Shown: in pieces, positions 19,717 to 29,013 of the stretch | Position numbering within the stretch: the stretch's first letter is position 1 | Layout of the letters: each line of letters starts with the position of its first letter | Source: Rhodopirellula sp. P2 | GTDB lineage: Bacteria; Planctomycetota; Planctomycetia; Pirellulales; Pirellulaceae | Assembly: GCF_028768465.1 (NCBI RefSeq) | Contig: NZ_CP118225.1 | Span: forward strand, 5,995,001 to 6,059,000 | Length of the DNA stretch: 64,000 nucleotides | Direction of reading: 5' to 3' | Made by a program: the position numbers and the translations under genes | The notes under the pieces: model-generated | Databases searched by the model: none | The model's input: the letters and a program-made list of their open reading frames with translations, nothing else | What the model was told of the DNA's origin: nothing

Positions 19717-21663
19717 CTAGCGGACGACGATCGTGAGCCAGCCGTCGCGAGCGTCGATGCCAATGACTTTCGCCGAGCGTCCTGCCAGGGCGGGAAGTTC
19801 CAGCGTCGACGGCAGCTTCCACTCGCGATGCAGCAGCGTCATCGGGAAAAGTTTGTCAAAGCCTTCTTCGATGTTGGCTTTGATGGCCGTTTGTGACAGT
19901 GTCAAACGACGGCCACCGGGAAACTTCAGATCAATCTCTTCGTCGCGAATCAACATCATCCGGCCGTCTTCCGTGATCGCGGGATGGTACACGGCAGAAA
20001 CTTCCAAGCGACGATCCAGCTCTCGGTCGCCTTGGGCAAAGCGGTCGCCACGCAAGCCGATGCGAAGCGTTTGATCGCGAGCTTCGAAGTAGACCGGACG
20101 GAATCCGGAGAAGTCGACCTCAAAGCTTTCGGGTTGCTCTTCGTCAGCCGATGAGGCTTCGTCGGTGGCATCGTTCTTGTCCGACGGGATTCCGAATGAG
20201 CTGGTCAAGTCACGCAGTTTTTCAGGTGTGAAGGTATCTCCGGCCAGCAACTTCATCACGGTGTTGTTGAGGATGCTCTCGTGGACCTGAATCGCGGCGC
20301 TGTACCCACCCGGGTAAGTTCCCGATGAGGTTGCGGTTCGAACCATCGACAGCGACGGGCCTTCGCTGGGGGCCGACAGTCCAAACGGACGACGCATGGT
20401 CGCGCGCACGTGCACGGATTCGGTGGTGGATCCGATCGTGCGAACAGGCGTGGGCAAATCCAGACGACGCAGCCAAGGGCTCATCTTCGCATCGAGGTCG
20501 GGGAACGTGCGAGTCGACGCTTCGTCGGTTTGTTGGCGAAAACCTTCCAGCACGCGGTCTTGTAGTTTTCTGCGAGAGATCGCTTCGGCTTGCGGTTTCA
20601 TCTCAGCCGCTTTCTTGGACGCGATTTTGCGAACGAGCTTGAGCGGGTGATTGATTTGGTTGATCTGCGTCGAGAGGCTGGCCGTTGCGATCGGTTCGCC
20701 TGCGAAAATCCGCTTTTCTGTGATGATCAATTGGCGAGCCGCGTAGACTTGGCCAAAGCCAGAGGACCGCAGCGTCACGGGGCCGTTGTAGCCTTTCGTC
20801 GAAGTTGAAAACTGGCCGTCGAGACGAACCAGCAAACGGACGTGGCCTTCGGATGGCAGCAACGAACCGGTGACGTTTCCGACGACTCGCGCGTCCCCGA
20901 TGATGCGGGTGCCAAGCAAGCAATCGTTGACTCGTTCGGGATTGTTGACCGGGCGCGTGATCGCATCGCTGATCACCCGGCCGTCCACAAAGGCACGCAG
21001 GTTGGGCGACGAGTAGCGGCCTGTGATTCGGGACACCAATTCGTCGGCCTGATTGGCAGATGCCAATGATTCAACAATGGATTCAATCTGCGAGACTTCT
21101 TCTCCCGACAGGTCCGTCAGTGAACGGGGTGTTGAATCGTCTTCTTCGTCCGCAGCTAACAGCTTGGCGAGCGTTTCGAGTTGTCGTTCCGAGAGCGCGA
21201 GACCACGTTTGGGATCGCCATAACGAAGTGCGGCGAGGTATCGATCCAGTGAAGATCGCAACGCGACCAACCGCGAGAGTTCGAGGCCTTCTTCGGGGCC
21301 GCTCAGACGCTGGGAAAGTTCGGTGGCAGCGTTGCCTCGCTTCGCGATCGACTCATTGGTTTCGATGGCGGATTGCAGCGGTTCAAAATTCAGGAAACGC
21401 ATCCAGGCGTCCTGGTTGGCCTGATCCGTCACTCGCTGAAAGAAGGCTTCTGCGGATCGCATCGACTCGACGACATCGGCTTCCGTGGCTTCCAGCGATG
21501 GCAATTTCCCCGCGTCCAATCCTGATTTGGATTGATCGATCAATTGCAACCACTGCGCTGTCTCATTCGCGACGACGGGCGTCATCATCGAGCAAACCGA
21601 GGCACCCATCAGGGCGATCGCCAACACGAAACGAACTGAAGCAGGATGAACAGAGAAAGGCAT
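19717..21663 (-). CDS. Secreted planctomycete hypothetical protein
   Basis: Not recognised. I chose the ATG at 21663 because it opens a clear signal peptide (SVRFVLAIALMGASVCSMM...VANETA). The frame is open a further ~300 bp upstream, but that part reads as non-coding. The mature part (about 620 residues) has a helical N-terminal third (SMRSAEAFFQRVTDQANQD, LVALRSSLDRYLAAL). A beta-rich remainder follows (VRLLVRLDGQFSTSTKGYNG, PVYFEARDQTLRIGLRGDRF, LPALAGRSAKVIGIDARDGW). There are no Cys pairs, repeats or catalytic motifs. A structural or sorting role in the envelope is possible but unsupported. Confidence 0.72.
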   Translation of the reverse strand: MPFSVHPASVRFVLAIALMGASVCSMMTPVVANETAQWLQLIDQSKSGLDAGKLPSLEATEADVVESMRSAEAFFQRVTDQANQDAWMRFLNFEPLQSAIETNESIAKRGNAATELSQRLSGPEEGLELSRLVALRSSLDRYLAALRYGDPKRGLALSERQLETLAKLLAADEEDDSTPRSLTDLSGEEVSQIESIVESLASANQADELVSRITGRYSSPNLRAFVDGRVISDAITRPVNNPERVNDCLLGTRIIGDARVVGNVTGSLLPSEGHVRLLVRLDGQFSTSTKGYNGPVTLRSSGFGQVYAARQLIITEKRIFAGEPIATASLSTQINQINHPLKLVRKIASKKAAEMKPQAEAISRRKLQDRVLEGFRQQTDEASTRTFPDLDAKMSPWLRRLDLPTPVRTIGSTTESVHVRATMRRPFGLSAPSEGPSLSMVRTATSSGTYPGGYSAAIQVHESILNNTVMKLLAGDTFTPEKLRDLTSSFGIPSDKNDATDEASSADEEQPESFEVDFSGFRPVYFEARDQTLRIGLRGDRFAQGDRELDRRLEVSAVYHPAITEDGRMMLIRDEEIDLKFPGGRRLTLSQTAIKANIEEGFDKLFPMTLLHREWKLPSTLELPALAGRSAKVIGIDARDGWLTIVVR

Positions 21664-21868
21664 GGGGCACGCTGTCGAGAGAATGTGCGGGTTGAGTGGA
21701 GTGGGTATTCTAGCTGGTGCTGGCGACACGCAAGGCCCCGGTTGACGTCGCAATTCGATCCATCGCCCAGCTGAGCGTCTGGGATCGATTGCGGCGGGTG
21801 TCTGAATCGCAGCGATTGTGGTATTCGTTCCGATTGAACCGCTCAATTTCCCGCTGGAGAATACTTGG

Positions 21869-22450
21869 ATGTCGTCTGACTCGGCCAATCGTGACCTTGC
21901 CCCTCTGATCGCCTTGATGGAAACCGAAGCTTTGCAGCGTGGCGAGTTCACGCTGGCAAGCGGCAAGAAGGCGAACTACTACCTGGACTGCCGCCGCGTG
22001 ACCTTGCACCCCAAGGGCGCGGGATTGATCGGACGAGCGATGCTGGACGTGGTGCTGGAAAACGCCAAGCAATCCGGCGTGATGCCCGCCGCAGTCGGTG
22101 GCATGGCAATCGGTGCTGACCCAATCACCGCGTCAATCGTGACGCTGGCTGGTGGTGATGACATCGACCTCAAAGGCTTCATGGTCCGCAAGGAAGCCAA
22201 GGGCCACGGAATGGGGCAGCAAGTCGAAGGCCCCGTCGCTCCCGGCCAGAAAGTGGTGATCGTGGAAGATGTGATCACCAGCGGTGGCAGTGCGTTGAAA
22301 GCCGTGGAAGCGGTCGAAGCTTTCGGGTTGGAAGTCCTGTACGTGCTCGCAATCATCGATCGTTTGGCGGGAGGTGCCGAGGCCTTCGCCAAGAAAGGCC
22401 TGGAACTGAAAACGCTGACCACGATTCGTGACTTCGGTTTGGAACCCTGA
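21869..22450 (+). CDS. pyrE: Orotate phosphoribosyltransferase
   Basis: Cytoplasmic type I phosphoribosyltransferase of 193 residues that joins orotate to PRPP in UMP synthesis. FTLASGKKANYYLDCRRVTL is the typical N-terminal substrate region, followed by AVGGMAIGADPITASI, MVRKEAKGHGMGQQVEG (flexible catalytic loop with Lys and His) and the PRPP motif VVIVEDVITSGGSAL. The start at 21869 (MSSDSANRDLA) precedes the conserved domain. An upstream in-frame start at 21818 adds an unlikely tail. It ends 0 bp from the convergent small gene at 22451. Confidence 0.95.
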   Translation: MSSDSANRDLAPLIALMETEALQRGEFTLASGKKANYYLDCRRVTLHPKGAGLIGRAMLDVVLENAKQSGVMPAAVGGMAIGADPITASIVTLAGGDDIDLKGFMVRKEAKGHGMGQQVEGPVAPGQKVVIVEDVITSGGSALKAVEAVEAFGLEVLYVLAIIDRLAGGAEAFAKKGLELKTLTTIRDFGLEP

Positions 22451-22666
22451 TCAGCCCTGAGGCGTGTCGATCTCGACATGCACAATGATCAACACGTCGC
22501 CGGCAGCGAACGAATTCATCGGCCCGTTGCCGGCCGAGGGGGCCGGTGCCAGGTTGCCGTTGATCGAAAGCACGCGAGCACCGCTCTTGCGAATCCAGCG
22601 ATTGATTTGCCGTTCGAGTTCGGGCAGCTCGGAATCCACACCTTTGAAGAGTTTGACTTGTTGCAC
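22451..22666 (-). CDS. Small conserved-looking hypothetical protein (71 aa)
   Basis: The 71-residue product starts MQQVKLFKGVDSELPELERQ, continues INRWIRKSGARVLSINGN and ends GDVLIIVHVEIDTP. The alternation of an amphipathic helix and two strands looks like a small alpha/beta protein, and the composition is that of a real gene. It abuts pyrE tail to tail with no spacer. I recall similar short proteins from planctomycete genomes but know of no function. Confidence 0.6.
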   Translation of the reverse strand: MQQVKLFKGVDSELPELERQINRWIRKSGARVLSINGNLAPAPSAGNGPMNSFAAGDVLIIVHVEIDTPQG

Positions 22667-23067
22667 GAGGGTTTCCGGGGTCAGTTTTCAAGGGAAGCAG
22701 GACGTTTCTAGCCTTCATCGATCGCACCAGAAGGCATGGACGAAGGCCCGCATCGTAACAAATCCCAACCAAGATTGGCTGCCCAGCGAAGCGGTTTGGT
22801 GAGATCCGGCCGACGCGACCGGAGAGCTCTGCCGGGGCGAGCCCAATGCCATCTACTTTAGAACCAACCGAGGGGATTTTGTTAGCGGAACGGCGCAAGC
22901 CGTCCGGTAAATCGCGAGTGTTTTCCGACGCATCACCGGACGGCTCGCGCCGTTCCGCTACAAAGTAGATGGCATCGGGGGCGAGAATGCCCGACGGGGC
23001 GGAATGTTCGAATTAGACTGATCGGTTGGTTTGATCCACTCAAAACAACCCGTCGGAGTGATGCCTG
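22667..23067. other. Intergenic region with BIME-like inverted repeat
   Basis: This 400-bp gap separates divergent genes and should hold both promoters. Apart from the inverted repeat at 22846-22975 I see no ORF and no recognised regulatory site. Confidence 0.4.
22846..22975. repeat. Two inverted REPs inside outer inverted arms (BIME-like)
   Basis: The outer arms ATGCCATCTACTTT (22846-22859) and AAAGTAGATGGCAT (22962-22975) are exact inverted repeats of 14 bp. Inside are two REP copies facing each other: TAGCGGAACGGCGCAAGCCG at 22883 and the opposite CGGCTCGCGCCGTTCCGCTA ending at 22960. The cores match the hairpin of the REP family near the RAYT gene (TTAGCGGAGCGGCGCAAGCC). The whole 130 bp can fold as one long cruciform. 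Confidence 0.85.
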
Positions 23068-24054
23068 ATGTTTGCTTCTGGCACCCAGTCAACAATCGTC
23101 AATCCGCTTGGGCATTTCGCCAAGGCTGTTTCCATCCATCTGCCGGTCACGGCCGCTTGGATGGCAGCGACGCTTTGCATTTCTTCATCGCTGCTTGCAG
23201 ATGAGACGGGCAATGAGCCCCTCGTGATCGAAGGGGCCCAAGCGACGCTGGTCACGGACCTTTCGCTCGCAGCACCGGTGGCAGGGCAAGTCCAATCCCT
23301 GAGCGTGATCGAAGGGCAACAGGTCTCAAAGGGCGAGCTGCTGGTTCAGCTGGACGATCGCCGCGCCAAAGCGGAACTGGAAGCTGCCCAAGCGGCCTCT
23401 CAAGCTGCTGCGTTGCAATCCACCAGTGACGTTGACCAACGCTATGCCGAACGCACCCGTGAAGTTCGAATGCGAGAGTTGGAACAAAGCCTGGACGCGA
23501 ACCAGCGTTTTCAAAACAGCGTGACCGCGACCGAGATCGATCGCTTGCAATTGGTGATCGACCAAGCCGGGCTGTCGATCGAACAGGCTCACAAAGAATC
23601 AGAAATCGCAGCAGCCAACGCAAACGAAAAACAGTCGCTCGTCAAAATGGCGGAACTCCGGGTGGCGGAGCATCGCCTGGAATCACCGATCTCAGGAAGC
23701 GTGGCGGAAGTGTCGGTCTCTTCCGGAGAGTGGGTGGATGCCGGCAAACCGCTCTTGCGATTGATCTCCTTGGACCCCATTCGCGTCAGCGGGTTCGTTG
23801 ACGGACACCAGCACGGAGCCGAACTGCAAGGCCGCGCGGTCGAATTTGAGTGGACCGAGTCAATCGACGGTCAAGAAAACATCACGGTGCTGCGTGGTGA
23901 AGTGACGTTTGTGTCGCTGGAAGTTCACCCGGTGAACTCGCAAGTTCGGATGTGGGCCAGTTTGCGAAATCCAGATCACAAGGCGCGCCCCGGAATCCGG
24001 GGGACGCTGCGAATTTTCCCCGCTGACAGCAGGCCGGATTGGCCGGCTGAGTGA
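23068..24054 (+). CDS. HlyD/RND-type periplasmic adaptor (membrane fusion) protein
   Basis: Exported adaptor of 328 residues that would link an inner-membrane pump to an outer channel. After a signal sequence (VTAAWMAATLCISSSLLA), the first half of the lipoyl domain is seen (LAAPVAGQVQSLSVIEGQQVSK). Next comes a coiled coil of ~110 residues (ELEAAQAASQAAAL through IEQAHKESEIAAANANEKQS), then the second half of the lipoyl domain (LESPISGSVAEVSVSSGEWV) and a beta-barrel (PIRVSGFVDGHQHGAELQGR). No pump or outer-membrane gene is adjacent, so its partner is unknown. Confidence 0.85.
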   Translation: MFASGTQSTIVNPLGHFAKAVSIHLPVTAAWMAATLCISSSLLADETGNEPLVIEGAQATLVTDLSLAAPVAGQVQSLSVIEGQQVSKGELLVQLDDRRAKAELEAAQAASQAAALQSTSDVDQRYAERTREVRMRELEQSLDANQRFQNSVTATEIDRLQLVIDQAGLSIEQAHKESEIAAANANEKQSLVKMAELRVAEHRLESPISGSVAEVSVSSGEWVDAGKPLLRLISLDPIRVSGFVDGHQHGAELQGRAVEFEWTESIDGQENITVLRGEVTFVSLEVHPVNSQVRMWASLRNPDHKARPGIRGTLRIFPADSRPDWPAE

Positions 24055-24131
24055 GCTCACTGGAATGCCTCCAGTTGCGTTTCATCAACGCGGCTTCAAG
24101 CGTGAACCGCGTGATGAAGGCGAGCACTGGA

Positions 24132-24845
24132 TCAAGGAGCAGGCGGGACCAATGCGGCCGGTCCGGCATCCAGGTTGACTTCGGCTGCCAACAGCATTTT
24201 ATACAGGTCGACTTCGTTGTCGATGTGCAACTTGGTGAAGATGCTGCCGCGGTGCTTCGATGCGGTTTGAACGCTGATGCTGAGTTCTTGAGCGATGCCC
24301 TTGAGGGGCGATCCACCGGCGAGCAGCAACATGACTTCGGTTTCGCGAGGCGAGATTTTCCGCAGCAGGTCGAGGGCCTCTTTGCGAACTTGATGCCGAA
24401 AACGGTCGCGGCGATGTTTGCGAATGGCACTGTTGATCGCGTGCAGGATTTCCTCGTGGCGGAATCCCTTTTCGATGAAATCGAAAACGCCTTGCTGGAA
24501 CGCTGCCCGGCAGTTTTCCGCGTCACCGTGCCCGGTGACCAGAATCACGGGAACGGTCAGTTCCCGGCGTGACATTTCGGCTTGCAGTTCCAAGCCACTC
24601 AGTCGAGGCATCCGCAGGTCAGCAACGACGCAGCCGTGGGATTCGGCGTGCAAGACTTTGAGAAGATCTTCGGCCTGATTGAAGGTTTCAGTCTTCAGGC
24701 CTTCTTGAGAGCACCAGCGTTGCAACAAGTCCAATTCGGCTTGTTGATCATCGACCAAGTAAACGACTGGTTCGGGACCAGCGTCCTCCTGGGGCGATGC
24801 GTTGGGATCGAACAAGTCGGAGTTCAGATTATCAAGAGCCGTCAT
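24132..24845 (-). CDS. FixJ-type response regulator (REC + LuxR HTH)
   Basis: Cytoplasmic two-component transcription regulator of 237 residues from the ATG at 24845. An in-frame ATG at 24860 is also possible. The receiver domain shows VVYLVDDQ (acidic pocket), phospho-acceptor Asp76 in CVVADLRMP, the Thr in ILVTGHGDA and the Lys in FDFIEKGF. The C-terminal LuxR-type HTH reads ISPRETEVMLLLAGGSPLKG and ELSISVQTASKHRGSIFTKL. The gene starts inside the end of fabF (14-bp overlap), so it is expressed with the fatty-acid operon. No histidine kinase lies nearby. Confidence 0.9.
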   Translation of the reverse strand: MTALDNLNSDLFDPNASPQEDAGPEPVVYLVDDQQAELDLLQRWCSQEGLKTETFNQAEDLLKVLHAESHGCVVADLRMPRLSGLELQAEMSRRELTVPVILVTGHGDAENCRAAFQQGVFDFIEKGFRHEEILHAINSAIRKHRRDRFRHQVRKEALDLLRKISPRETEVMLLLAGGSPLKGIAQELSISVQTASKHRGSIFTKLHIDNEVDLYKMLLAAEVNLDAGPAALVPPAP

Positions 24846-26121
24846 GGGAGAACCGTCCAAAGAGAACGCACGCGTTGTGACCGCCGAATCCGAAGCTATT
24901 GCTCATTGCGAGGTCGACTTTTTGTTCCCGAGGTTGATTGGGGACGTAGTCGAGGTCGCAACTCGGATCTGGCGTGTCGAGATTAATGGTGGGAGCAATC
25001 ACATTGTTTTGAATGGTTTGGCACAGGATCACCGCTTCAATCCCGCCACTGGCACCCAGTGAATGCCCGAGGGCGCTCTTGGTGCTGCTGATGGCAACGT
25101 TCGAGGCGTGGTCGCCCAAAACGGTATGGATCGCGCGAGTTTCGGCTTTATCACCCAAGGGTGTGCTTGTCCCGTGAGCATTAATGTAATCGATTTCGTG
25201 AGCCGCGCGGCCACTGTCCTGAATCGCAGCTCGCATCGCGGCGGCGGCTCCCAATCCTTCTGGGTCAGGAGCGGTGATGTGGCCCGCATCGCTGGTGGTG
25301 CCATAGCCCAAAACTTCCGCGTAAATCTTCGCGCCCCGAGCCTGTGCATGCTCGAGTTCTTCAAAGACCAGCAGACCGGCGCCTTCCGCCAATACAAATC
25401 CATCGCGGTCGGAATCGAACGGACGGCTGGCTCGCTGTGGCTCACCATTTCGCGTCGACAGGGCCTTCATGTTCTGGAAAGCAGCCAAGCCCATGCGCGT
25501 GATTGCGGCTTCGGTTCCGCCGGTGATCACAACATCGGTTTCGCCACCGCGGATGCTGCGGAGAGCATCGCCCATGGCGTTGGTGGCACTGGCACAAGCC
25601 GTCGCCACTGCGTAGTTCGGGCCCTTGAGTCCGTACCGGATGGAGATGTTTCCGCCGGCGGCGTTGACCATCATTTTGGGGACGGTGAACGGGCTGACTC
25701 GATCGGGGCCTTTGTTGAGCATCCGCTCAATTTGCTCTTCGATCTCATTGAGCCCGCCGATCCCCGAACCCAAAATCACGCCGCAGCGATTGCGATCGGT
25801 TTTGTCCCAGTCGATGCCCGAATCCAGAACGGCTTGCGCCCCAGCGTGAACAGCGAACTGAGTGAAGCGATCCAGCCGTTTGGCTTCTTTGCCTTCCACG
25901 TGATCCGCGACGTTGAAGTCAGGGATGTCACCGCCAAAGTGAACCTTGTACTTGGAGGTGTCCATGATGGACAGCTCGTGGATCCCGGACTTACCAGCCA
26001 ACAATGCCGACCAAAGTGTGTCGACGTCGGATCCCAATGGCGTGACGGTCCCCAATCCGGTGATCACAACACGTCGTGATTTGGAGGGGTCGTAAGATGG
26101 CGTTGTGGAGGCGTCCGTCAT
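24832..26121 (-). CDS. fabF: Beta-ketoacyl-ACP synthase II
   Basis: Cytoplasmic condensing enzyme of 429 residues that elongates acyl-ACP with malonyl-ACP. The thiolase-fold catalytic triad is present: Cys176 in AVATACASAT, His316 in YINAHGTSTPLGD and His353 in TKSALGHSLGASGG. The N-terminus RRVVITGLGTVTPLG and C-terminus NSFGFGGHNACVLF are typical. It has a short extra N-terminal tail (MTDASTTPSYDPSKS). It follows acpP in the same direction after 444 bp and overlaps the downstream response-regulator gene by 14 bp. Confidence 0.97.
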   Translation of the reverse strand: MTDASTTPSYDPSKSRRVVITGLGTVTPLGSDVDTLWSALLAGKSGIHELSIMDTSKYKVHFGGDIPDFNVADHVEGKEAKRLDRFTQFAVHAGAQAVLDSGIDWDKTDRNRCGVILGSGIGGLNEIEEQIERMLNKGPDRVSPFTVPKMMVNAAGGNISIRYGLKGPNYAVATACASATNAMGDALRSIRGGETDVVITGGTEAAITRMGLAAFQNMKALSTRNGEPQRASRPFDSDRDGFVLAEGAGLLVFEELEHAQARGAKIYAEVLGYGTTSDAGHITAPDPEGLGAAAAMRAAIQDSGRAAHEIDYINAHGTSTPLGDKAETRAIHTVLGDHASNVAISSTKSALGHSLGASGGIEAVILCQTIQNNVIAPTINLDTPDPSCDLDYVPNQPREQKVDLAMSNSFGFGGHNACVLFGRFSHDGS

Positions 26122-26565
26122 GAGCGTGGTGACGAATGAACGTCATTGAGTGTTGGGAGAAGGAACCGCAAAGAGCGCGACTGGCACCCTAGCAAAAAAC
26201 GCCAATGGCACCTTGTCAATGTAGCGAAATGACAGGGTAAACTGGCGACGATGCGGTCTGGGTTGCGGATGATTGCGATTGGCGAAAGATTGCCGGGACG
26301 ACGCCGAGTCCAGAAGTGCGGCGAGTCTTCCGGTGTGCCGAAATCATATGAGCGAGACACGAACCGCAAGATTCGGGTGAGTCATGCAGGCATGGCTGGA
26401 ACACTCAGATCGCGATTCACACCAGGGACAACGACCGTGTCTGGCTTCGCCGTCTTGAATCGGAGCCCCTCACGGATCTTGATGGAAAGATCCCGCGAGG
26501 CGTTCCGTGGTTGAGCATCGCATCGCACGGCGAGTGAATCGCCGCGGATGCAATCAGATCGGGAA
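26122..26565. other. Unusually long gap inside the fab operon
   Basis: These 444 bp separate acpP from fabF, which are usually close together. Frames in the gap have no recognisable product. I see no strong hairpin or repeat, so a separate promoter for fabF and the response regulator is possible. Confidence 0.35.
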
Positions 26566-26811
26566 CTAGGCGTCTTCGCCTTTTTCCTTTTCGATGAAAT
26601 CAATCGCTTCGCCGACCTTTTGGATCTTTTCGGCGGAGTCATCAGGAATGCTGATGTCGAACTCTTCTTCGAGCTCCATCACCAACTCAACGGTGTCGAG
26701 CGAGTCGGCACCGAGGTCGTTGACGAACGATGTTTCGCGGGTGATTTTGTCTTTGTCAACGCCGAGCTGTTCAGAAACAATGTCGACCACGCGTTCTTCG
26801 ATAGACGCCAT
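26566..26811 (-). CDS. acpP: Acyl carrier protein
   Basis: Acidic 81-residue carrier protein that holds growing acyl chains on 4'-phosphopantetheine. The attachment Ser37 sits in the invariant motif [18 protein letters not shown]. The start [18 protein letters not shown] and the tail [19 protein letters not shown] are standard. The position between fabG and fabF is canonical. Confidence 0.98.
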   Translation of the reverse strand: MASIEERVVDIVSEQLGVDKDKITRETSFVNDLGADSLDTVELVMELEEEFDISIPDDSAEKIQKVGEAIDFIEKEKGEDA

Positions 26812-26951
26812 GGGCGTAACTCCGATTTAAATGTCAGTTAGATTCGAAAAGGGAAAGTGCAGATCTGTGGGGCAGGGCACAACCGAGACGGCACTCCATA
26901 GCCGCTCGGGGCAGAACATAGGTGACGCAGCTAAAACGCGTCAATATGCCG

Positions 26952-27710
26952 TTAGCCGACCATTCCACCGTCAACGACAATGGTTTGCCCAGAAATGTAG
27001 CTGGCATCACGGCTGGCCAAGAACAACACCGCCGCAGCGACGTCCTCCGGCTGACCAACACGTTTGGCGGGGATTCGTTTTTTGACTTCTTCCAGGATGA
27101 CGTCGCCCAGCTCAGCAGTCATCTCACTGGCGATGAACCCAGGAGCGACGGCGTTGACGGTGACACCACGTGAGACGAGCTCTTTGCTCATCGTCCGGGT
27201 CATCCCAATCATACCCGCCTTGCTGGCCGAGTAGTTGGCTTGACCTGGGTTGCCGATCAGGCCCGAGATGCTGGCCATGTTGATGATTCGACCGTACTTG
27301 CTGCGTCGCATCACTCCGGCGGCGGAGCGACAGCACACGAAGCAGCTGGTCAAGTTGGTGGCGATGACGGAATCCCACTCTTCGTCGGACATTCCCCGCA
27401 TCAGTTTGTCGCGTGTGATCCCGGCGTTGTTGACCAAGATATCCAGGCGACCGTGTTTTTTGTGAGTGCCTTCGATGGCTTCGGCAGCGGCTTTGCGATC
27501 AGTGACATCGCAGGGCAGGGCTTCGCCTGTTCCGCCAGCGGCTTCGATTTCAGCGACGGTTGCGGCCAGTTTCTCGGCGTTGCGAGCGACGCAAACCACG
27601 TGGGCTCCGTTTTGCCCCAGTGCGACGGCAACAGCTCGGCCGAGACCTTGGCTGGCACCGGTGACAATGGCGACTTGATCTTTCAAATCAACCGACAGGG
27701 AGAGATCCAT
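26952..27710 (-). CDS. fabG: 3-oxoacyl-ACP reductase
   Basis: NADPH-dependent short-chain dehydrogenase of 252 residues that reduces beta-ketoacyl-ACP. The cofactor motif TGASQGLG (residues 18-25), NNAG (94-97) and the catalytic Ser147, Tyr160 and Lys164 (NMASISG, YSASKAG) are intact, as is the C-terminal [12 protein letters not shown] use the ATG at 27710. The longer frame to 27776 would add a His/Pro-rich stretch without support. The gene lies between fabD and acpP. Confidence 0.96.
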   Translation of the reverse strand: MDLSLSVDLKDQVAIVTGASQGLGRAVAVALGQNGAHVVCVARNAEKLAATVAEIEAAGGTGEALPCDVTDRKAAAEAIEGTHKKHGRLDILVNNAGITRDKLMRGMSDEEWDSVIATNLTSCFVCCRSAAGVMRRSKYGRIINMASISGLIGNPGQANYSASKAGMIGMTRTMSKELVSRGVTVNAVAPGFIASEMTAELGDVILEEVKKRIPAKRVGQPEDVAAAVLFLASRDASYISGQTIVVDGGMVG

Positions 27711-27866
27711 GGGGGCAGGTCTGTGGGGTTGGGAGTGGAGGTGGACTGTGGGCAAAACGCGAGCGTTTTCACTCACCGGCTGTTTAGCAGGCCGTTGATT
27801 TGTCTGCGATGTCGGTTTGCGGGTGTGCGATGGCCCGCTGAGGCCATCGGATCTGTTTTCACCGGC

Positions 27867-28796
27867 TCAGGGCTGATCGCCGAAGCCATCCGTTGGCGTT
27901 TTGCGAGCGATGCGTTTGATCGTGCCTCGCAACACACGGCCAGTTCCGGCTTCCAGGAAACCATCCACGCCGTCACTCAGCATCGCGTTGATGGAATCGT
28001 CCCAACGAACGGGGTTGACGACCTGACGGGCCAGCAGCTGGCGAATCTCCTCGGCGGAGGTGTGTGGTTTCGCGTCGACGTTGCTGTACACGGGAATTCG
28101 CGTGTCCGACAACTCGACCTCTGCCAGAGCCTGCGTGAGCAATTCCACGGCGCCATCCATGATGGGCGTGTGAAAAGCACCTGCAACGCTGAGTGGCACG
28201 ACCTTCATCGCTCCCGCGGCGGAGGCGACTGGCCCCAGACGTTCCAGCGCGGATCGATGGCCTGACACAGCAATGTTGCCGGGGCACAGAAGATTGGCCG
28301 GTTGCAGAATCTCGTCCCCGCTGCGGCACTCTTCACAAACCGCGGTCAGCTTTTCGAGATCCAGCCCCAGCACGCTGGCCATGCCCGAATCGGTCGCGTC
28401 GGCACAAGCCTGCATGGCTTCGCCGCGTTTCTGAACCAATTTCAGGCCGTCGGCGAAGGACAGGCCTCCGGCGTAGCAAACGGCGGTGTATTCACCGAGG
28501 CTGAGTCCCGCGGCGGCAATGATTTTCTTTGCCAGCTCGGGGTTCAACTCGTCATGCACACGTGCAGCAGCGACCCCCACGACAAACAGTGCCGGTTGAC
28601 TGTGAACGGTTTCGTTCAGCTTTTCAGCTGGACCGTCAGCGCACAGGGATTTCAGGTCGTACCCCAGCACATCGCCTGCTTCTTCAAACAGTTCGTTGGC
28701 AAGGGGATATTCCGCGCACAACCATGTCCCCATGCCGGGCGTCTGAGCACCTTGGCCGGGAAACAGGATCGCTGGTTTTGTTGCGTCGAGACTCAC
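27867..28796 (-). CDS. fabD: Malonyl-CoA:ACP transacylase
   Basis: Cytoplasmic transacylase of 309 residues that loads malonate onto ACP. The motif ILFPGQGAQTPGMG at the N-terminus, active-site Ser99 in AAAGLSLGEYTAVC and the catalytic His in VAGAFHTPIMD are all present. It ends with LEAGTGRVLRGTIKRI. It is the first fatty-acid gene after rpmF (34-bp spacing). plsX and fabH, which often sit between these two genes, are absent. Confidence 0.96.
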   Translation of the reverse strand: MSLDATKPAILFPGQGAQTPGMGTWLCAEYPLANELFEEAGDVLGYDLKSLCADGPAEKLNETVHSQPALFVVGVAAARVHDELNPELAKKIIAAAGLSLGEYTAVCYAGGLSFADGLKLVQKRGEAMQACADATDSGMASVLGLDLEKLTAVCEECRSGDEILQPANLLCPGNIAVSGHRSALERLGPVASAAGAMKVVPLSVAGAFHTPIMDGAVELLTQALAEVELSDTRIPVYSNVDAKPHTSAEEIRQLLARQVVNPVRWDDSINAMLSDGVDGFLEAGTGRVLRGTIKRIARKTPTDGFGDQP

Positions 28797-28830
28797 AGCA
28801 GGTCGTACTCAGTTCAATTGGTGGCTGGGA

Positions 28831-29013
28831 TTACTGGTCCGTCGATTCAACGACTGTGCGACCTTGGTAATAACCACATTTCGGACAAACGACGTGCGTC
28901 GGCACTGCGGTGCTGCACTGCGGGCAGTAGGTCACTTGACGTTTTTTCAAGTGATCGTGGGCGCGGCGTTTGCCGGTACGGCTGTTGGAGTGCTTGCGTT
29001 TTGGGACGGCCAT
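28831..29013 (-). CDS. rpmF: 50S ribosomal protein L32
   Basis: Small ribosomal protein of 60 residues. The start MAVPKRKHSNSRTGKRRAHD at 29013 is the conserved N-terminus, and a longer frame to 29106 is only upstream read-through. Two CxxC knuckles (CPQCSTAV and CPKCGYYQG) bind zinc, so this is the C+ (zinc) form. It heads the fatty-acid operon, as in many bacteria. Confidence 0.97.
   Translation of the reverse strand: MAVPKRKHSNSRTGKRRAHDHLKKRQVTYCPQCSTAVPTHVVCPKCGYYQGRTVVESTDQ

Noticed and set aside
21664-21966. Upstream extension of the secreted hypothetical protein (749 instead of 648 residues)
   Set aside because: It would bury a clear signal peptide at 21663 and overlaps the divergent pyrE promoter and start region.
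26118-26514. Frames of 83-87 codons in the acpP-fabF gap
   Set aside because: They overlap each other on both strands and show no conserved-looking features. I treat the gap as non-coding.
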